DNA from: Streptomyces sp. NBC_01549
GTDB taxonomy: Bacteria; Actinomycetota; Actinomycetes; Streptomycetales; Streptomycetaceae
Direction of reading: 5' to 3'
Assembly (NCBI RefSeq): GCF_026339955.1
Contig: NZ_JAPEPW010000001.1
Span: 3,374,501-3,438,500 of the forward strand
Length of the DNA: 64,000 nucleotides
Shown here one piece after another: positions 34,429 to 42,373 of the stretch. Positions within the stretch are counted from its first letter, which is position 1; each line of letters starts with the position of its first letter. The notes below the pieces were generated by a model that saw only the letters and a program-made list of their open reading frames with translations, searched no databases and had not been told where the DNA came from. Position numbers and translations under genes: made by a program.

Positions 34429-34617
34429 GCTGCAGCTGGTGCTGTTCACGGTCGCCTACGAGATGCTCGGGTCTGCGGCCGACGCGGAGGACGTGCCGCA
34501 GGAGTCCTGGCTGCGGTGGGCCGGCGTCGACCGCCCGCAGGTGCGTGACCCGCGGGCGCACCTCGTCCGGGTCGTCACCCGGCAAGCGCTCAACCGCCTG
34601 CGGACGTTGTCGCGCAG
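34429..34617 (+). pseudogene. ECF41-type sigma factor, N-terminal (region 2) fragment
   Basis: Plus-strand fragment reading LVLFTVAYEMLGSAADAEDV then PQESWLRWAGVDRPQVRDPR and LVRVVTRQALNRLRTLSR: sigma region 2 of the ECF41 group. The normal continuation after LRTLSR is lost; the reading frame stops within 20 codons. Upstream residues do not match a normal start. It is the missing front of the minus-strand remnant at 33889-34277. Confidence 0.75.
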
Positions 34618-34675
34618 CGCTGCGTGCAGGCGCTGACGCCCAACGCGTCCTTGCGCTCAAGTCCGCAGATGTCCG

Positions 34676-34771
34676 GTCTCAGATAAGTCCGGGCGAGGCG
34701 AGCCCCTGACCTGCGGTGCCCGGACTTGAGTGAGACGCATTTCGTAAGGTCGTCTCGCTCAAGTCCGGGCA
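34676..34771. repeat. left-end transposase-binding repeats
   Basis: Copies of the 20-bp unit GTCTCnnnnAAGTCCGGGCA at 34676-34695 and 34752-34771, and one inverted copy at 34717-34736. The last two form a 20-bp stem with a 15-nt loop. A 12-base piece (CGCTCAAGTCCG, 34654-34665) lies just outside the proposed end. Confidence 0.8.
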
Positions 34772-34785
34772 AACGGCCTTCTTGG

Positions 34786-35430
34786 TCAGATGTGGAGTTC
34801 GGGCGGGAAGCCGGTCCAGCGCAGTTCTGCGGGCAGGTGCCGCATGTCGTTGTGGAACAGCACGGAGGACGGCCTGCCGGGTGCGTATCGGATGGCCGTC
34901 AGTGCTGCGTTGCCGTGGTTGAGGCCCATCCAGCGCCACTCGGGCGCGTCGAGGGCAGCCCGGATGAGCCAGCCGATGAGGAAGTTGTGCGTGACAACCA
35001 GTTCATGGCGGGGGCGATCGCCGTCGACCGGGCCTGTGAATTCTGCGAGTGCCTCCCGGGCCATTGCAGGACCGCGGTTGCGCTCTTCTTCGGGAACCTG
35101 AGCGAGGAAGTTGAGCATGGCTTCGGCCGAATCCGGCGGAAGCTCCTCCTTCGCAGGCAGGTAGGGGATGTAGTCGCCGGCCAGTTCCGACTGGTGCAGT
35201 GGGACGGCGTCAAGTTGTGCGCTGATCAGCTGGGCCGTCTGCTGCGCCCGAGGCAGCGGCCCGTGATATATCGCCGAAAGTGGGGTGCTCTGGAGTCGTT
35301 CTCCGAGCAGAACGGCTTGGCGCCGGCCGCTTTCCGTCAGGGTTGTCTCGTCTGCTGACGCTTCACCGTGCCGGGCGAGGTAGAGGTATCGAGTGGCTGT
35401 GTCTGTCATGTCCCGGGTCTCCGTTGCCAT
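34786..35430 (-). CDS. histidine phosphatase family protein (transposon cargo)
   Basis: 214 residues. RHG motif in YLYLARHGEAS (phospho-accepting His), second catalytic His in VVTHNFLIGWL, and a phosphoglycerate-mutase-like fold between. ATG at 35430; a second ATG 7 codons later (MTDTATRYLYL) has GGAG 9 nt upstream and may be the true start. It lies inside the transposon between tniQ and the left end, so it is cargo. The substrate is unknown; members act on sugars, nucleotides or proteins. The stop is only 15 bp from the innermost left-end repeat. Confidence 0.85.
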   Translation of the reverse strand: MATETRDMTDTATRYLYLARHGEASADETTLTESGRRQAVLLGERLQSTPLSAIYHGPLPRAQQTAQLISAQLDAVPLHQSELAGDYIPYLPAKEELPPDSAEAMLNFLAQVPEEERNRGPAMAREALAEFTGPVDGDRPRHELVVTHNFLIGWLIRAALDAPEWRWMGLNHGNAALTAIRYAPGRPSSVLFHNDMRHLPAELRWTGFPPELHI

Positions 35431-35497
35431 CCGTGATCTTGTATGTCGGGATGGACGCTGAGCTCGTTGTGCATAGTTCCGTCGCGGCTGAGCTGGC

Positions 35498-36403
35498 TCA
35501 GTTGGCGATGAGTGTGGGGACGCCTTCGGGGTTGCCGAGCCGATACTCGATCTCCGCGGCTGACGACTTCACAGTCTTCGTGAGCCAGATGCGGCTGGTC
35601 CCGCGAATCGGGCTCTCGGTGGGGAAGCGCTGATGGAACTGGACGATGCTGCTGAGAGAGACGTAGAAGTCGTCGCTCATCGCCAGTTTCCTCCAGTGGG
35701 GAGACGTGAACATGTGGATCAGCGCGACGCGTTCGGGGAATCCGGCTGCTGTCAGCCAGGGTGCCTTCCTGTCCGGCTCGACTTCGGGCCCTTTGACTCG
35801 GACCAGGTCGTGAAGGGTCTCGGCTCGGTGGACGAGCCGGTAGTGGCGGTGGGCGAGCCCGGCCCAGAGCCCTGCGGTGAGTTCCTCGCAGAGGTCGATG
35901 AGGGCTGTGCCGTGATGTCGGCGAAGGCGCCAGTACTTCTGCTGTGCTCGAACGACATCGGGGGTGCGGGACAGATCGAGCTGCTCCTCGGGCGCGTGGA
36001 CGTGCTGACCGACCCATAGTCTGTGGCGGATGCAGACGTTGTCGTGGATGGGTGCCCAGATCTGGGCGGGAAGTGTCGCGCCTGTGCGCGCGACGACGCA
36101 ACGGCGGCAGGCCCAGCGAAGGACGTGGTTATCCGGGATGGCGGGCGGATCTGCAGGGCGCTCGTCGGTCTGAAGGTCAGGGAGTGTGCGGACCAGGTGT
36201 TGTCGAGTCTGGCCGCTGAGGATGCAGAGGACATCGACGCTGGTCAGGCGAGATTCCAGCCAGCGTGACGGTGCTCGCAGTCGGGCCAGAGGGACATGGT
36301 TGGCCAGGGCCAGTCGGGACCAGTAGGACGACTCGCACTCGCCGGGAAACGGCGGCAGCGGGATGGGCAGAGGACGGATCAGGGCCGGACGGAACACGTT
36401 CAT
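35498..36403 (-). CDS. tniQ: TniQ-family target-site selection protein
   Basis: 301 residues. N-terminal TniQ signature (PLPIPLPPFPGECESSYWSR LALANHVPLARL) and a zinc-binding set: CRRC at ~98 and CIRHRLW at ~123. TniQ/TnsD proteins recognise the target DNA and recruit the ATPase. Compared with TnsD of Tn7 this is short. The ATG overlaps the TniB stop (ATGA). Longer upstream reading is in a frame overlapping tniB and lacks the signature, hence this start. Confidence 0.88.
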   Translation of the reverse strand: MNVFRPALIRPLPIPLPPFPGECESSYWSRLALANHVPLARLRAPSRWLESRLTSVDVLCILSGQTRQHLVRTLPDLQTDERPADPPAIPDNHVLRWACRRCVVARTGATLPAQIWAPIHDNVCIRHRLWVGQHVHAPEEQLDLSRTPDVVRAQQKYWRLRRHHGTALIDLCEELTAGLWAGLAHRHYRLVHRAETLHDLVRVKGPEVEPDRKAPWLTAAGFPERVALIHMFTSPHWRKLAMSDDFYVSLSSIVQFHQRFPTESPIRGTSRIWLTKTVKSSAAEIEYRLGNPEGVPTLIAN

Positions 36404-37455
36404 CCCGTGTGGGGCAGGGATGAGGGACGGCTGTGGCCGGAGGATTCGCTGCTGTGGTCGATGCGGATGTTCTTGATCGTGGTCCGGGTGATGCGTTCGG
36501 TCCCGTCCAGGATCGCGGAGATCGCCGCAGCCCGGACAAGGTGGGAGAGACTTCCGATCATGCCGCCCGTGCGCTGGTGCAGGTATTTCACCATCTTCAC
36601 CAGGGTGTTGGGCTCGTGCCGGTGGAGGCGGAGGGTGTACTCCATGGAGGCGATCAGGGACCGCCACTCGGTGTTGAGAGGGAAGGGGCCCGTGCGGATG
36701 AGGACGCAGCGGCCGGCGAGCTGCTTGCCGCGAATGCCGGTGAACAACCCGGACTGCTCGACGTTGATCCCGGCATAGACAAAGGTCGCGGGCAGGTGCT
36801 CGGTGAAGTACTTCAGGTGGTCGGAGAGGTCTTCACCGGCGATGGTGGCGTGGTTGAGCAGATGGATCTCGTCGACCAGGACCAGGTCCGTGCGGGCCTC
36901 GATGAGCACTTGGCAGACGGCGCTGGTGACGTCGATGGTGTTGTGCCTCGGGCCGATGACAGGCAGGCCGAGGAATCGGGCGAACTCCATGGCGAGTTTG
37001 CGCGGGGACCCCTTGGGCGGGGCGGTGATGTAGACGACCGGGATGCGGTCGCTTCCCGGAAAGCGTTGCCGGACACGCAGTTCGTGCAGGCGGCCGAGCT
37101 GCTTGAGAGCGGTGGTCTTCCCGGTGGTCCACTCCCCGGAGACGATGAGTCCGCGACGGGCGCCGTGCTCGCGCTGGTTGAGCAGGGTCAGCAGCCGTCC
37201 CTGGTGGGCGATGTCCTTGACCGTGGACGTGCGAACGACCTGGAGTTCGGAGTGGTAGGCGATGCGGGCCTCGTCGTAGGCGTCCCGCATCGGCGGGCTC
37301 AGGGCCTGCCATTGCTGTTCGGGCAGCAGGTCGAAGACGGCCGGGTCTTCGTCGATGAACCGGCGCCAGCCCTCCAGCCGCGTGGACGGGTCCGTGCGGT
37401 CCTCGCCGAGCTCAGGCACTTCCTCACCGTCAGGCTCCGGCGTGTTCACCACCAC
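36400..37455 (-). CDS. tniB: TniB/TnsC-like AAA+ ATPase
   Basis: 351 residues. Walker A in VSGEWTTGKTTALKQLGRLH (Gly-Lys-Thr), Walker B in DLVLVDEIHLLNHA, sensor region ATFVYAGINVEQSGLF. This protein links the target-selector TniQ to the transposase and controls insertion. Starts with GTG GTG GTG within the last 10 bases of the tniA gene and is therefore coupled to it; GGAGG precedes. Cytosolic DNA-bound oligomer by family knowledge. Confidence 0.9.
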   Translation of the reverse strand: MVVNTPEPDGEEVPELGEDRTDPSTRLEGWRRFIDEDPAVFDLLPEQQWQALSPPMRDAYDEARIAYHSELQVVRTSTVKDIAHQGRLLTLLNQREHGARRGLIVSGEWTTGKTTALKQLGRLHELRVRQRFPGSDRIPVVYITAPPKGSPRKLAMEFARFLGLPVIGPRHNTIDVTSAVCQVLIEARTDLVLVDEIHLLNHATIAGEDLSDHLKYFTEHLPATFVYAGINVEQSGLFTGIRGKQLAGRCVLIRTGPFPLNTEWRSLIASMEYTLRLHRHEPNTLVKMVKYLHQRTGGMIGSLSHLVRAAAISAILDGTERITRTTIKNIRIDHSSESSGHSRPSSLPHTG

Positions 37456-39530
37456 CGTTCGGCCTCCTTGCGTGCGTCGAAGATCTCCAGCGGGATCACG
37501 TCGGCGAGTTCGTCCTCGTCCGTCTCCATCGGTTCGGCAGCGGGCGCTTCGACCGGTGCGTCCGGCCGGGGCCAGGTCGGTTCGGCGGTGGCCCGGGTCC
37601 GGGCGGCGACCTTGCGGTCCCGGCCGCTGCCGCGCGATGCGCGAGACGGTTTCGCGGGTTTGTCCTCCGGGCCGTCGGCGGCGCGGTCCAGCAGGGCGAC
37701 GGCGGCCCGGGCGATCTCGTCCTCGGTCGCCGGGTCGGTGCCGCGCTGGGCCAGGATGCGGCGGGCGTGGTCCCAGGCGAGTTCGCCCATCGGCATCGGA
37801 GCAGTGCGAAGGTGCCGCCAGATGGCGGTGATCCAGCCGCCCCCGCGGTGGTTGCGTACCCAGACGCGGGAGATGTCGTAGGGGTCGTAGTGGACCTCCC
37901 AGCCCCGCCCGTCCACTCCGGCGCCGGACGGCTGACGGCGGAAAGGGGTCAACTCAGCACTGTCGTAGGTGCGGTGGCCAAGGCGGATGCCGTAGGAGTT
38001 GATTCTCCGCCGACAGCGGGGCAGCAGCTCGATGTACTCGTCCGGGCTGAGCGCGACCGGGACGTGCCCGGCCGCCGCGACCAGAGCGGCGTACTTCTCG
38101 TTCGGACTCAACGCCTTGCCGGGCATCAGCGGATCGCGGAGACCGTCATGCGGCCGGTTCTGCCAGTGCACGATCCATTCCTGCAGCAGTTCCTGAAGCT
38201 GGTGGATTGTCCAGACTGCCTCCGCAGCCGGATCGGTGCCGCGGTGTTCGGTGCTGCGGCCCTTGTGGCCGGGAAGGTGCTGGACGAACATCGAGGCCAC
38301 CGACCCGAGCGTCGTCTCGATGTGCGGCTTGTCCGTCGGGGTGTCGGGGTGGGCGGGCTGGAAGGAGATGCCCAGCGACTGGCAGGCGGAGCGGAACGTG
38401 TCGGAGATATAGGCCTTGCCCCGATCGCAGACGATCGTCTCCGGCGTGATCACGGGAACGGCCGCCGCCTGGGCCAGCCGCTCGTCCAGCGCCGTCAGCG
38501 AGGCGTGCGGCAGCACCGAACGGGACATCCGCAAAGCGTCCGCCCAGCCTGGGCGCATCGGCTCCGGAGTCATCGCCCGCGCCAGCAACAGCGCGGCGTC
38601 CACCGCCTTCGTCGACGGCCGTAGCACCGCCGCCGACAGCGTGCGAGTCGCGATGTCCACGATTCCGGTCAGCTCGACGGTGTCCACCGTGCCGTCATCG
38701 TGAACGACCAGCACATCCATCGGAGTCGAGTCGATCTCCATCACCTCACCCGGACGGGCCGCAGTGAGCTGGCCGAACATGCCGTCCGGTTGCTTGGCCA
38801 GCGAACGGCGAGTGCGGGCCGAGCCCAGCGTGTGCCGCCCGGCGCTGACCGCCTTCAACAGCCGGTAGAAAGCCGCCCGCGACGGCAGCGGCACCACTCC
38901 CGGTCCGTGCTCGGCCTCCAGGAGGCGTTCCATCCGGCGCCGCAGCACCTGCGCGGAGACCGTGGACCGGCCCGTCTGCCCCTCCACGACCTTCCGCAGG
39001 GCCTCGACCACCCGCCGGTCGGCACGACCTGTGCCGTCCGAGGCGGTCCGCAGCCGCGGGTCGACCAGCCCCAGCACTCCCTCCCGCTCGAAGCGGGCCC
39101 GCATGTCCTGCAGCACGGTCAGCGACACCGCCGTCCCCGCCGCCGCCAGCTCGGCGGCCTTCGCCAGCTCCCGCTGCCGCAGGGACCACACCGCCGGGTC
39201 GTACTCGGGTTTTGCTGGCCCGTGCGGATCGTCCAATGGCCGCCCGGAGAGCATCTCCACCAGATGCCGCTGCCACCACTCGGCCCGCTCAACCGCCTTG
39301 GCCGGAAGCCCCTCCAGCACCCCGGCCGCCGGCACCACCGTCCGCACCGAGGCCGGTGTGACCACCTCGAAGCCGTCCGAGGACAGCAGATGGGCCAGCA
39401 TCACCACGCTCGCCGACTGGCCCTCGTCGACCAGCCGGACCGCAGTCCCCTCCAGAGCGGCGACCGTATGCAGCCGCCCGTCGAAGCGGACCAGGTCACC
39501 CGCTCGCAGCAGTCGCGGACGCGACGGCAT
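37446..39530 (-). CDS. tniA: TniA/TnsB-like DDE transposase
   Basis: 694 residues. N-terminal DNA-binding region (helix-turn-helix material from ~170 to 245), retroviral-integrase-fold core with catalytic Asp ~268 (EIDSTPMDVLV), Asp ~369 (VCDRGKAYIS) and Glu ~405 (KPHIET): a DD35E triad. A Mu-type C-terminal beta-barrel domain (YIELLPRCRRRINSYGIRLG, VWVRNHRGGGWITAIW) follows. It binds the end repeats and joins the 3' ends to target DNA. The gene overlaps tnsA by 35 bp and tniB by 10 bp. Intact. Confidence 0.92.
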   Translation of the reverse strand: MPSRPRLLRAGDLVRFDGRLHTVAALEGTAVRLVDEGQSASVVMLAHLLSSDGFEVVTPASVRTVVPAAGVLEGLPAKAVERAEWWQRHLVEMLSGRPLDDPHGPAKPEYDPAVWSLRQRELAKAAELAAAGTAVSLTVLQDMRARFEREGVLGLVDPRLRTASDGTGRADRRVVEALRKVVEGQTGRSTVSAQVLRRRMERLLEAEHGPGVVPLPSRAAFYRLLKAVSAGRHTLGSARTRRSLAKQPDGMFGQLTAARPGEVMEIDSTPMDVLVVHDDGTVDTVELTGIVDIATRTLSAAVLRPSTKAVDAALLLARAMTPEPMRPGWADALRMSRSVLPHASLTALDERLAQAAAVPVITPETIVCDRGKAYISDTFRSACQSLGISFQPAHPDTPTDKPHIETTLGSVASMFVQHLPGHKGRSTEHRGTDPAAEAVWTIHQLQELLQEWIVHWQNRPHDGLRDPLMPGKALSPNEKYAALVAAAGHVPVALSPDEYIELLPRCRRRINSYGIRLGHRTYDSAELTPFRRQPSGAGVDGRGWEVHYDPYDISRVWVRNHRGGGWITAIWRHLRTAPMPMGELAWDHARRILAQRGTDPATEDEIARAAVALLDRAADGPEDKPAKPSRASRGSGRDRKVAARTRATAEPTWPRPDAPVEAPAAEPMETDEDELADVIPLEIFDARKEAERWW

Positions 39531-40359
39531 CCCCGCCTCCTTCCTGGACCAGGCCGAGCCGGACCTGCGTGTCCGCCGACAGCAGCCCGGTCTCCAAGTC
39601 CGTGGTCAGAACCCGGCGCCAGAGCAGGTGGAACAGCACCGGCAGCACCGCGATCTGGTCGCCCGCTCCCCGAGCCCCGTCCAACAGACCGGCGCCGTCA
39701 ACGAACACCTCCACCAGACGTTCGGCGACGCCCGGGCGGTGCACCCGCGGATGCCGGTAGCCGGCCAGCCATCGCACGTTCGCCATCAACACGGCCTCCG
39801 GCGTGCCGACCCGCGCGAAGTCCCAGCCCACCGACCGGCATGCCGCCGCAGTCACTGCGAATTTCACTGCGTCCCCCGGCCCGATTCGCTCATCCGGGCG
39901 CACATCCACCACCAGGGCCGTGCCATCCGCGCGCCGGACGAAGAAGTCCGGCGTGTGCCGCACCCGCTTCCCGTCCGGCCCTGCCCAGGACAGCCGAAAC
40001 GGCTGTGAGGACATGCCCGTCACCAGCGGGTCAAAGTCGAGCAGCATCAGGTGATCGCGCTCTAACCACGACTCATATCCCACATGCCTGTCACACGTCG
40101 CCGACCAGTACCAGCCGCACCAGTTGCCCTGCCCCCGGAAAGCCGGGAACCGCCGCTCGGGCCGTACCGACTCAAACGGAACCGACCACAGGAGCCCCAA
40201 AGACCCGCGTTCACGAAGCCCAGCCGCGCTGACGTACTCCAGCTCGACGTCCTCTGCCGACGCCTCGTTCACATTCACCCGGGCCTCCGGTACGACGTCG
40301 ACCAGCCACGACGACCGTAGACAGCGAAGAGACGGCGTACCCGGAGAAGACCGAGACAC
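39496..40359 (-). CDS. tnsA: TnsA-like endonuclease subunit
   Basis: 287 residues, restriction-endonuclease-like fold. Candidate catalytic residues: Glu in YESWLERDHL (~99-107), Asp in HTPDFFVRR (~137) and the VVDVRPDERI strand, where the usual Q-x-K is D-V-R. TnsA cuts the 5' strands at the transposon ends, so with it the element moves by cut-and-paste rather than by replicative cointegration (family knowledge). The first ~30 residues before NVNEAS are poorly typical and overlap an end repeat, so an internal GTG start is possible. Confidence 0.82.
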   Translation of the reverse strand: MSRSSPGTPSLRCLRSSWLVDVVPEARVNVNEASAEDVELEYVSAAGLRERGSLGLLWSVPFESVRPERRFPAFRGQGNWCGWYWSATCDRHVGYESWLERDHLMLLDFDPLVTGMSSQPFRLSWAGPDGKRVRHTPDFFVRRADGTALVVDVRPDERIGPGDAVKFAVTAAACRSVGWDFARVGTPEAVLMANVRWLAGYRHPRVHRPGVAERLVEVFVDGAGLLDGARGAGDQIAVLPVLFHLLWRRVLTTDLETGLLSADTQVRLGLVQEGGGDAVASATAASG

Positions 40360-40459
40360 CCCACCAAATGCCCGGAGATGACTGAGACGTCAGCTCACTT
40401 GCCCGGAGATCTCCGAGACTGCCCGGACATCACAGAGACAGGACAGCAGAGACCGGACA
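40338..40459. repeat. right-end transposase-binding repeats
   Basis: Four 20-bp copies of TGCCCGGAnnTnnnnGAGAC: 40338-40357, 40369-40388, 40400-40419 and 40420-40439, the last two head to tail, followed by a shorter 14-bp variant and the terminal GAGACCGGACA. Orientation is the same for all four. Confidence 0.85.
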
Positions 40460-40507
40460 GGCGAGACAGGGCGCCGAAAGGGTGGGCCGCGAGGGTGGCA
40501 CAGCGCA

Positions 40508-40533
40508 CAATTGCAAGCAGGTGCTTGCAATTG
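40508..40533. promoter_or_regulatory. perfect palindromic operator upstream of the HTH gene
   Basis: CAATTGCAAGCA-GG-TGCTTGCAATTG: 12-bp perfect arms. It lies 28 bp before the start of the HTH regulator and 49 bp right of the transposon end. Probably the autoregulatory site of that regulator. Confidence 0.65.
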
Positions 40534-40560
40534 TTAGCGGAGGTGGGGCAAGGTGGAGGC

Positions 40561-41076
40561 ATGGCATCGCTCAACGTCGGCAATCTCGGTGAGTACCTGC
40601 GCGAGCAGCGGCGCAACGCGCAGCTGTCGCTGCGGCAGCTCGCCGACGCCGCCGGGGTGTCCAACCCGTATCTGAGCCAGATCGAGCGCGGGCTGCGCAA
40701 GCCGAGCGCGGAGGTGTTGCAGCAGGTCGCGAAGGCGCTGCGGATCTCCGCCGAGACGCTGTACGTGCGAGCCGGCATCCTCGACGCCGAGCGGGACCGG
40801 GTCGAGGTGGAGACACGTGCCGTCATCCTCGCCGATCCCACGCTGAACGAGCGGCAGAAGCAGGTGCTGCTCCAGATCTACGAGTCCTTCCGCAAGGAGA
40901 ACGGGTTCGAGATCACGCCGGACCTGGCTCAGGGCATGGCCCAGGACATGGCACAGGACGAGGCGCAGGGCATGGCAGAGAACATATCGGGCACCCAGCA
41001 AGCGCCGGACACCGCCGTCCGGGGCCCCCGCACGGCCGACGGCAGCGATGCCGATCCGCAGCAGAGCGCCAGTTGA
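40561..41076 (+). CDS. XRE-family HTH regulator
   Basis: 171 residues. Helix-turn-helix at ~10-65 (LGEYLREQRRNAQLSLRQLA, GVSNPYLSQIERGLRKPSAE), then a helical segment and a C-terminal tail with AQGMAQDMAQ-type repeats. The order HTH regulator, HbhA-like gene, DUF2516 gene matches Rv0474-hbhA-Rv0476 of M. tuberculosis (recall). The longer frame upstream of the ATG at 40561 runs into the transposon and is not real. Probably self-regulated through the 40508 palindrome. Confidence 0.9.
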   Translation: MASLNVGNLGEYLREQRRNAQLSLRQLADAAGVSNPYLSQIERGLRKPSAEVLQQVAKALRISAETLYVRAGILDAERDRVEVETRAVILADPTLNERQKQVLLQIYESFRKENGFEITPDLAQGMAQDMAQDEAQGMAENISGTQQAPDTAVRGPRTADGSDADPQQSAS

Positions 41077-41175
41077 CGAGAACGACGGGCAACACCGCCG
41101 GGCCCCACGGGGGCCGGCCGGTCTCGCCGCGGAACACCAAAACCCTCAGCTGAAAGCGACCGGAGGACCATCACC

Positions 41176-41769
41176 ATGGCCATCACCGACGACATCCGCA
41201 AGGCCGCCACGGACCCCACCCCGCTGTACTTCCTGGCCGGCACCGCCGACCTGGCCGTCCAGCAGGCCAAGAAGGTCCCCGGCCTCGTGGAGCAGATCCG
41301 CACCGAGGCCCCGGCGCGGATCGAGACCGTGAAGAACATCGACCCGAACGCCGTCCAGGAGAAGGCCACCATCCGCGCGAAGGAAGCGCAGGAGACCATC
41401 CAGACGAAGGTGACGGAGTTCATCAGCATCCTCGACACCGACCTGAAGAAGCTCGGTGAGTCGGCTCAGGACCTCGCCCTGCGCGGTGTCGGCGTGGCCG
41501 CCGAGTACGCCGTGAAGGCCAAGGAGACGTACGAGAAGGTCGCCGAGCACGGCGAGCAGACCGTGAAGACCTGGCGCGGCGAGGCCGCCGAGGAGATCGA
41601 GGAACTGGCCATCGCCGTCGAGCCGAAGGCCGAGCCGGTCGAGGTCAGGAGCGAGGAGAGGCCGGCCGCGGCCGCCGCCGCCGAGTCGGCTTCGGCCAAG
41701 AAGCCCGTAGCCAAGAAGGCGCCGGCCCGCAAGGTCACCGCCAAGAAGGCGACGCAGCCCGCGAAGTAG
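41176..41769 (+). CDS. HbhA-like helical protein with Lys/Ala-rich tail
   Basis: 197 residues. N-terminal helices resemble heparin-binding haemagglutinin (PLYFLAGTADLAVQQAKKVP, coiled-coil to ~150) and the C-terminal tail (KKPVAKKAPARKVTAKKATQ) is the Lys/Ala/Pro repeat type that binds heparin in mycobacteria. In Streptomyces, no host adhesion is expected; envelope or DNA association is possible. 99 bp after the HTH gene; followed by a terminator at 41811. Confidence 0.85.
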   Translation: MAITDDIRKAATDPTPLYFLAGTADLAVQQAKKVPGLVEQIRTEAPARIETVKNIDPNAVQEKATIRAKEAQETIQTKVTEFISILDTDLKKLGESAQDLALRGVGVAAEYAVKAKETYEKVAEHGEQTVKTWRGEAAEEIEELAIAVEPKAEPVEVRSEERPAAAAAAESASAKKPVAKKAPARKVTAKKATQPAK

Positions 41770-41810
41770 GGAACAGCGAGACTCTTTCTCGCACGACTTC
41801 TCTCACGACG

Positions 41811-41843
41811 ACGGGCCGGGCACTCTCAGAGTTCCCGGCCCGT
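41811..41843 (+). terminator. terminator after hbhA-like gene
   Basis: ACGGGCCGGG / CCCGGCCCGT 10-bp stem followed by TCT. Confidence 0.7.
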
Positions 41844-41884
41844 TCTGCGGGTACGGTGGCCGTAGAGATGATTCGACTCGGGCG

Positions 41885-42232
41885 GTGGGCATAGTGCTGA
41901 TGACGGCATTCGGCGGCTTCATGTCGCTGATCTTCCTTGCCATGCTGGTGCTCGCCGTGGTGGCACTGGTGATGGCCGCGGTGGCCCGCGAGGACGCGTA
42001 CCGCGCGGCCGACAAGCAGAACAAGATGTTCTGGCTGATCATCCTGGGCATCACGGTGGCCGTGAATCTGCTGGTCCCGATCATCTTCCTGCAGATCGCG
42101 GGGCTGGTCGCCACGATCGTCTTCTTCGTGGACGTACGCCCCGCACTCCGTCAGGTCTCCGGCGGTGGCCGGGGCCGCCGCGGCGGAAGCAGCAGCGACG
42201 GCCCGTACGGCCCCTACAACGGCGGCCGCTGA
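41885..42232 (+). CDS. DUF2516 small membrane protein
   Basis: 115 residues, two or three membrane helices (MSLIFLAMLVLAVVALVMAA, FWLIILGITVAVNLLVPIIF, IAGLVATIVFFVDV) and a Gly/Ser-rich tail. Matches the DUF2516 protein that follows hbhA in mycobacteria. The start is uncertain: GTG 41885, GTG 41894 and ATG 41900 are all in frame. Confidence 0.82.
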   Translation: MGIVLMTAFGGFMSLIFLAMLVLAVVALVMAAVAREDAYRAADKQNKMFWLIILGITVAVNLLVPIIFLQIAGLVATIVFFVDVRPALRQVSGGGRGRRGGSSSDGPYGPYNGGR

Positions 42233-42285
42233 CCAGCGGACAGCGGACAGGTCCTACGGGCCCGACGGTGACGCGGGCCTGACTG

Positions 42286-42355
42286 TTACGCGGGTCCTGG
42301 CCGTCACGCGTGGCTGACGATTACGCGGGTCCAGCCGTCACGCGTGCCCGACCGT
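42286..42355. repeat. 35-bp imperfect tandem repeat
   Basis: Two copies starting TTACGCGGGTCC and containing GCCGTCACGCGTG, between the DUF2516 gene and the convergent phosphatase gene. The CCGTCACGCGT string also recurs at 44081-44130. Confidence 0.65.
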
Positions 42356-42373
42356 CACGCAGTTGTACGGCGG

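Larger units (their letters stand above)
34670..40459 (-). mobile_element. Tn7-like transposon (TnsA-TniA-TniB-TniQ) with one cargo gene
   Basis: About 5.8 kb. The ends share an 11-bp terminal inverted repeat TGTCCGGTCTC (34670-34680; inverse at 40449-40459) leading directly into 20-bp repeats. The genes read right to left: TnsA-like endonuclease, DDE transposase, AAA+ ATPase, TniQ, then a histidine phosphatase next to the left end. Terminal TGT/ACA and multiple subterminal transposase sites are normal for Tn7/Tn5053-like elements. I see no matching 5-bp target duplication (GCAGA left, GGCGA right) and extra repeat-like sequence lies outside both termini, so exact borders are uncertain. The left flank abuts the broken sigma gene. 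Confidence 0.82.

Noticed and set aside
34665..40464. 5-bp target-site duplication of the transposon
   Set aside because: GCAGA and GGCGA share only three positions; a duplication cannot be claimed.
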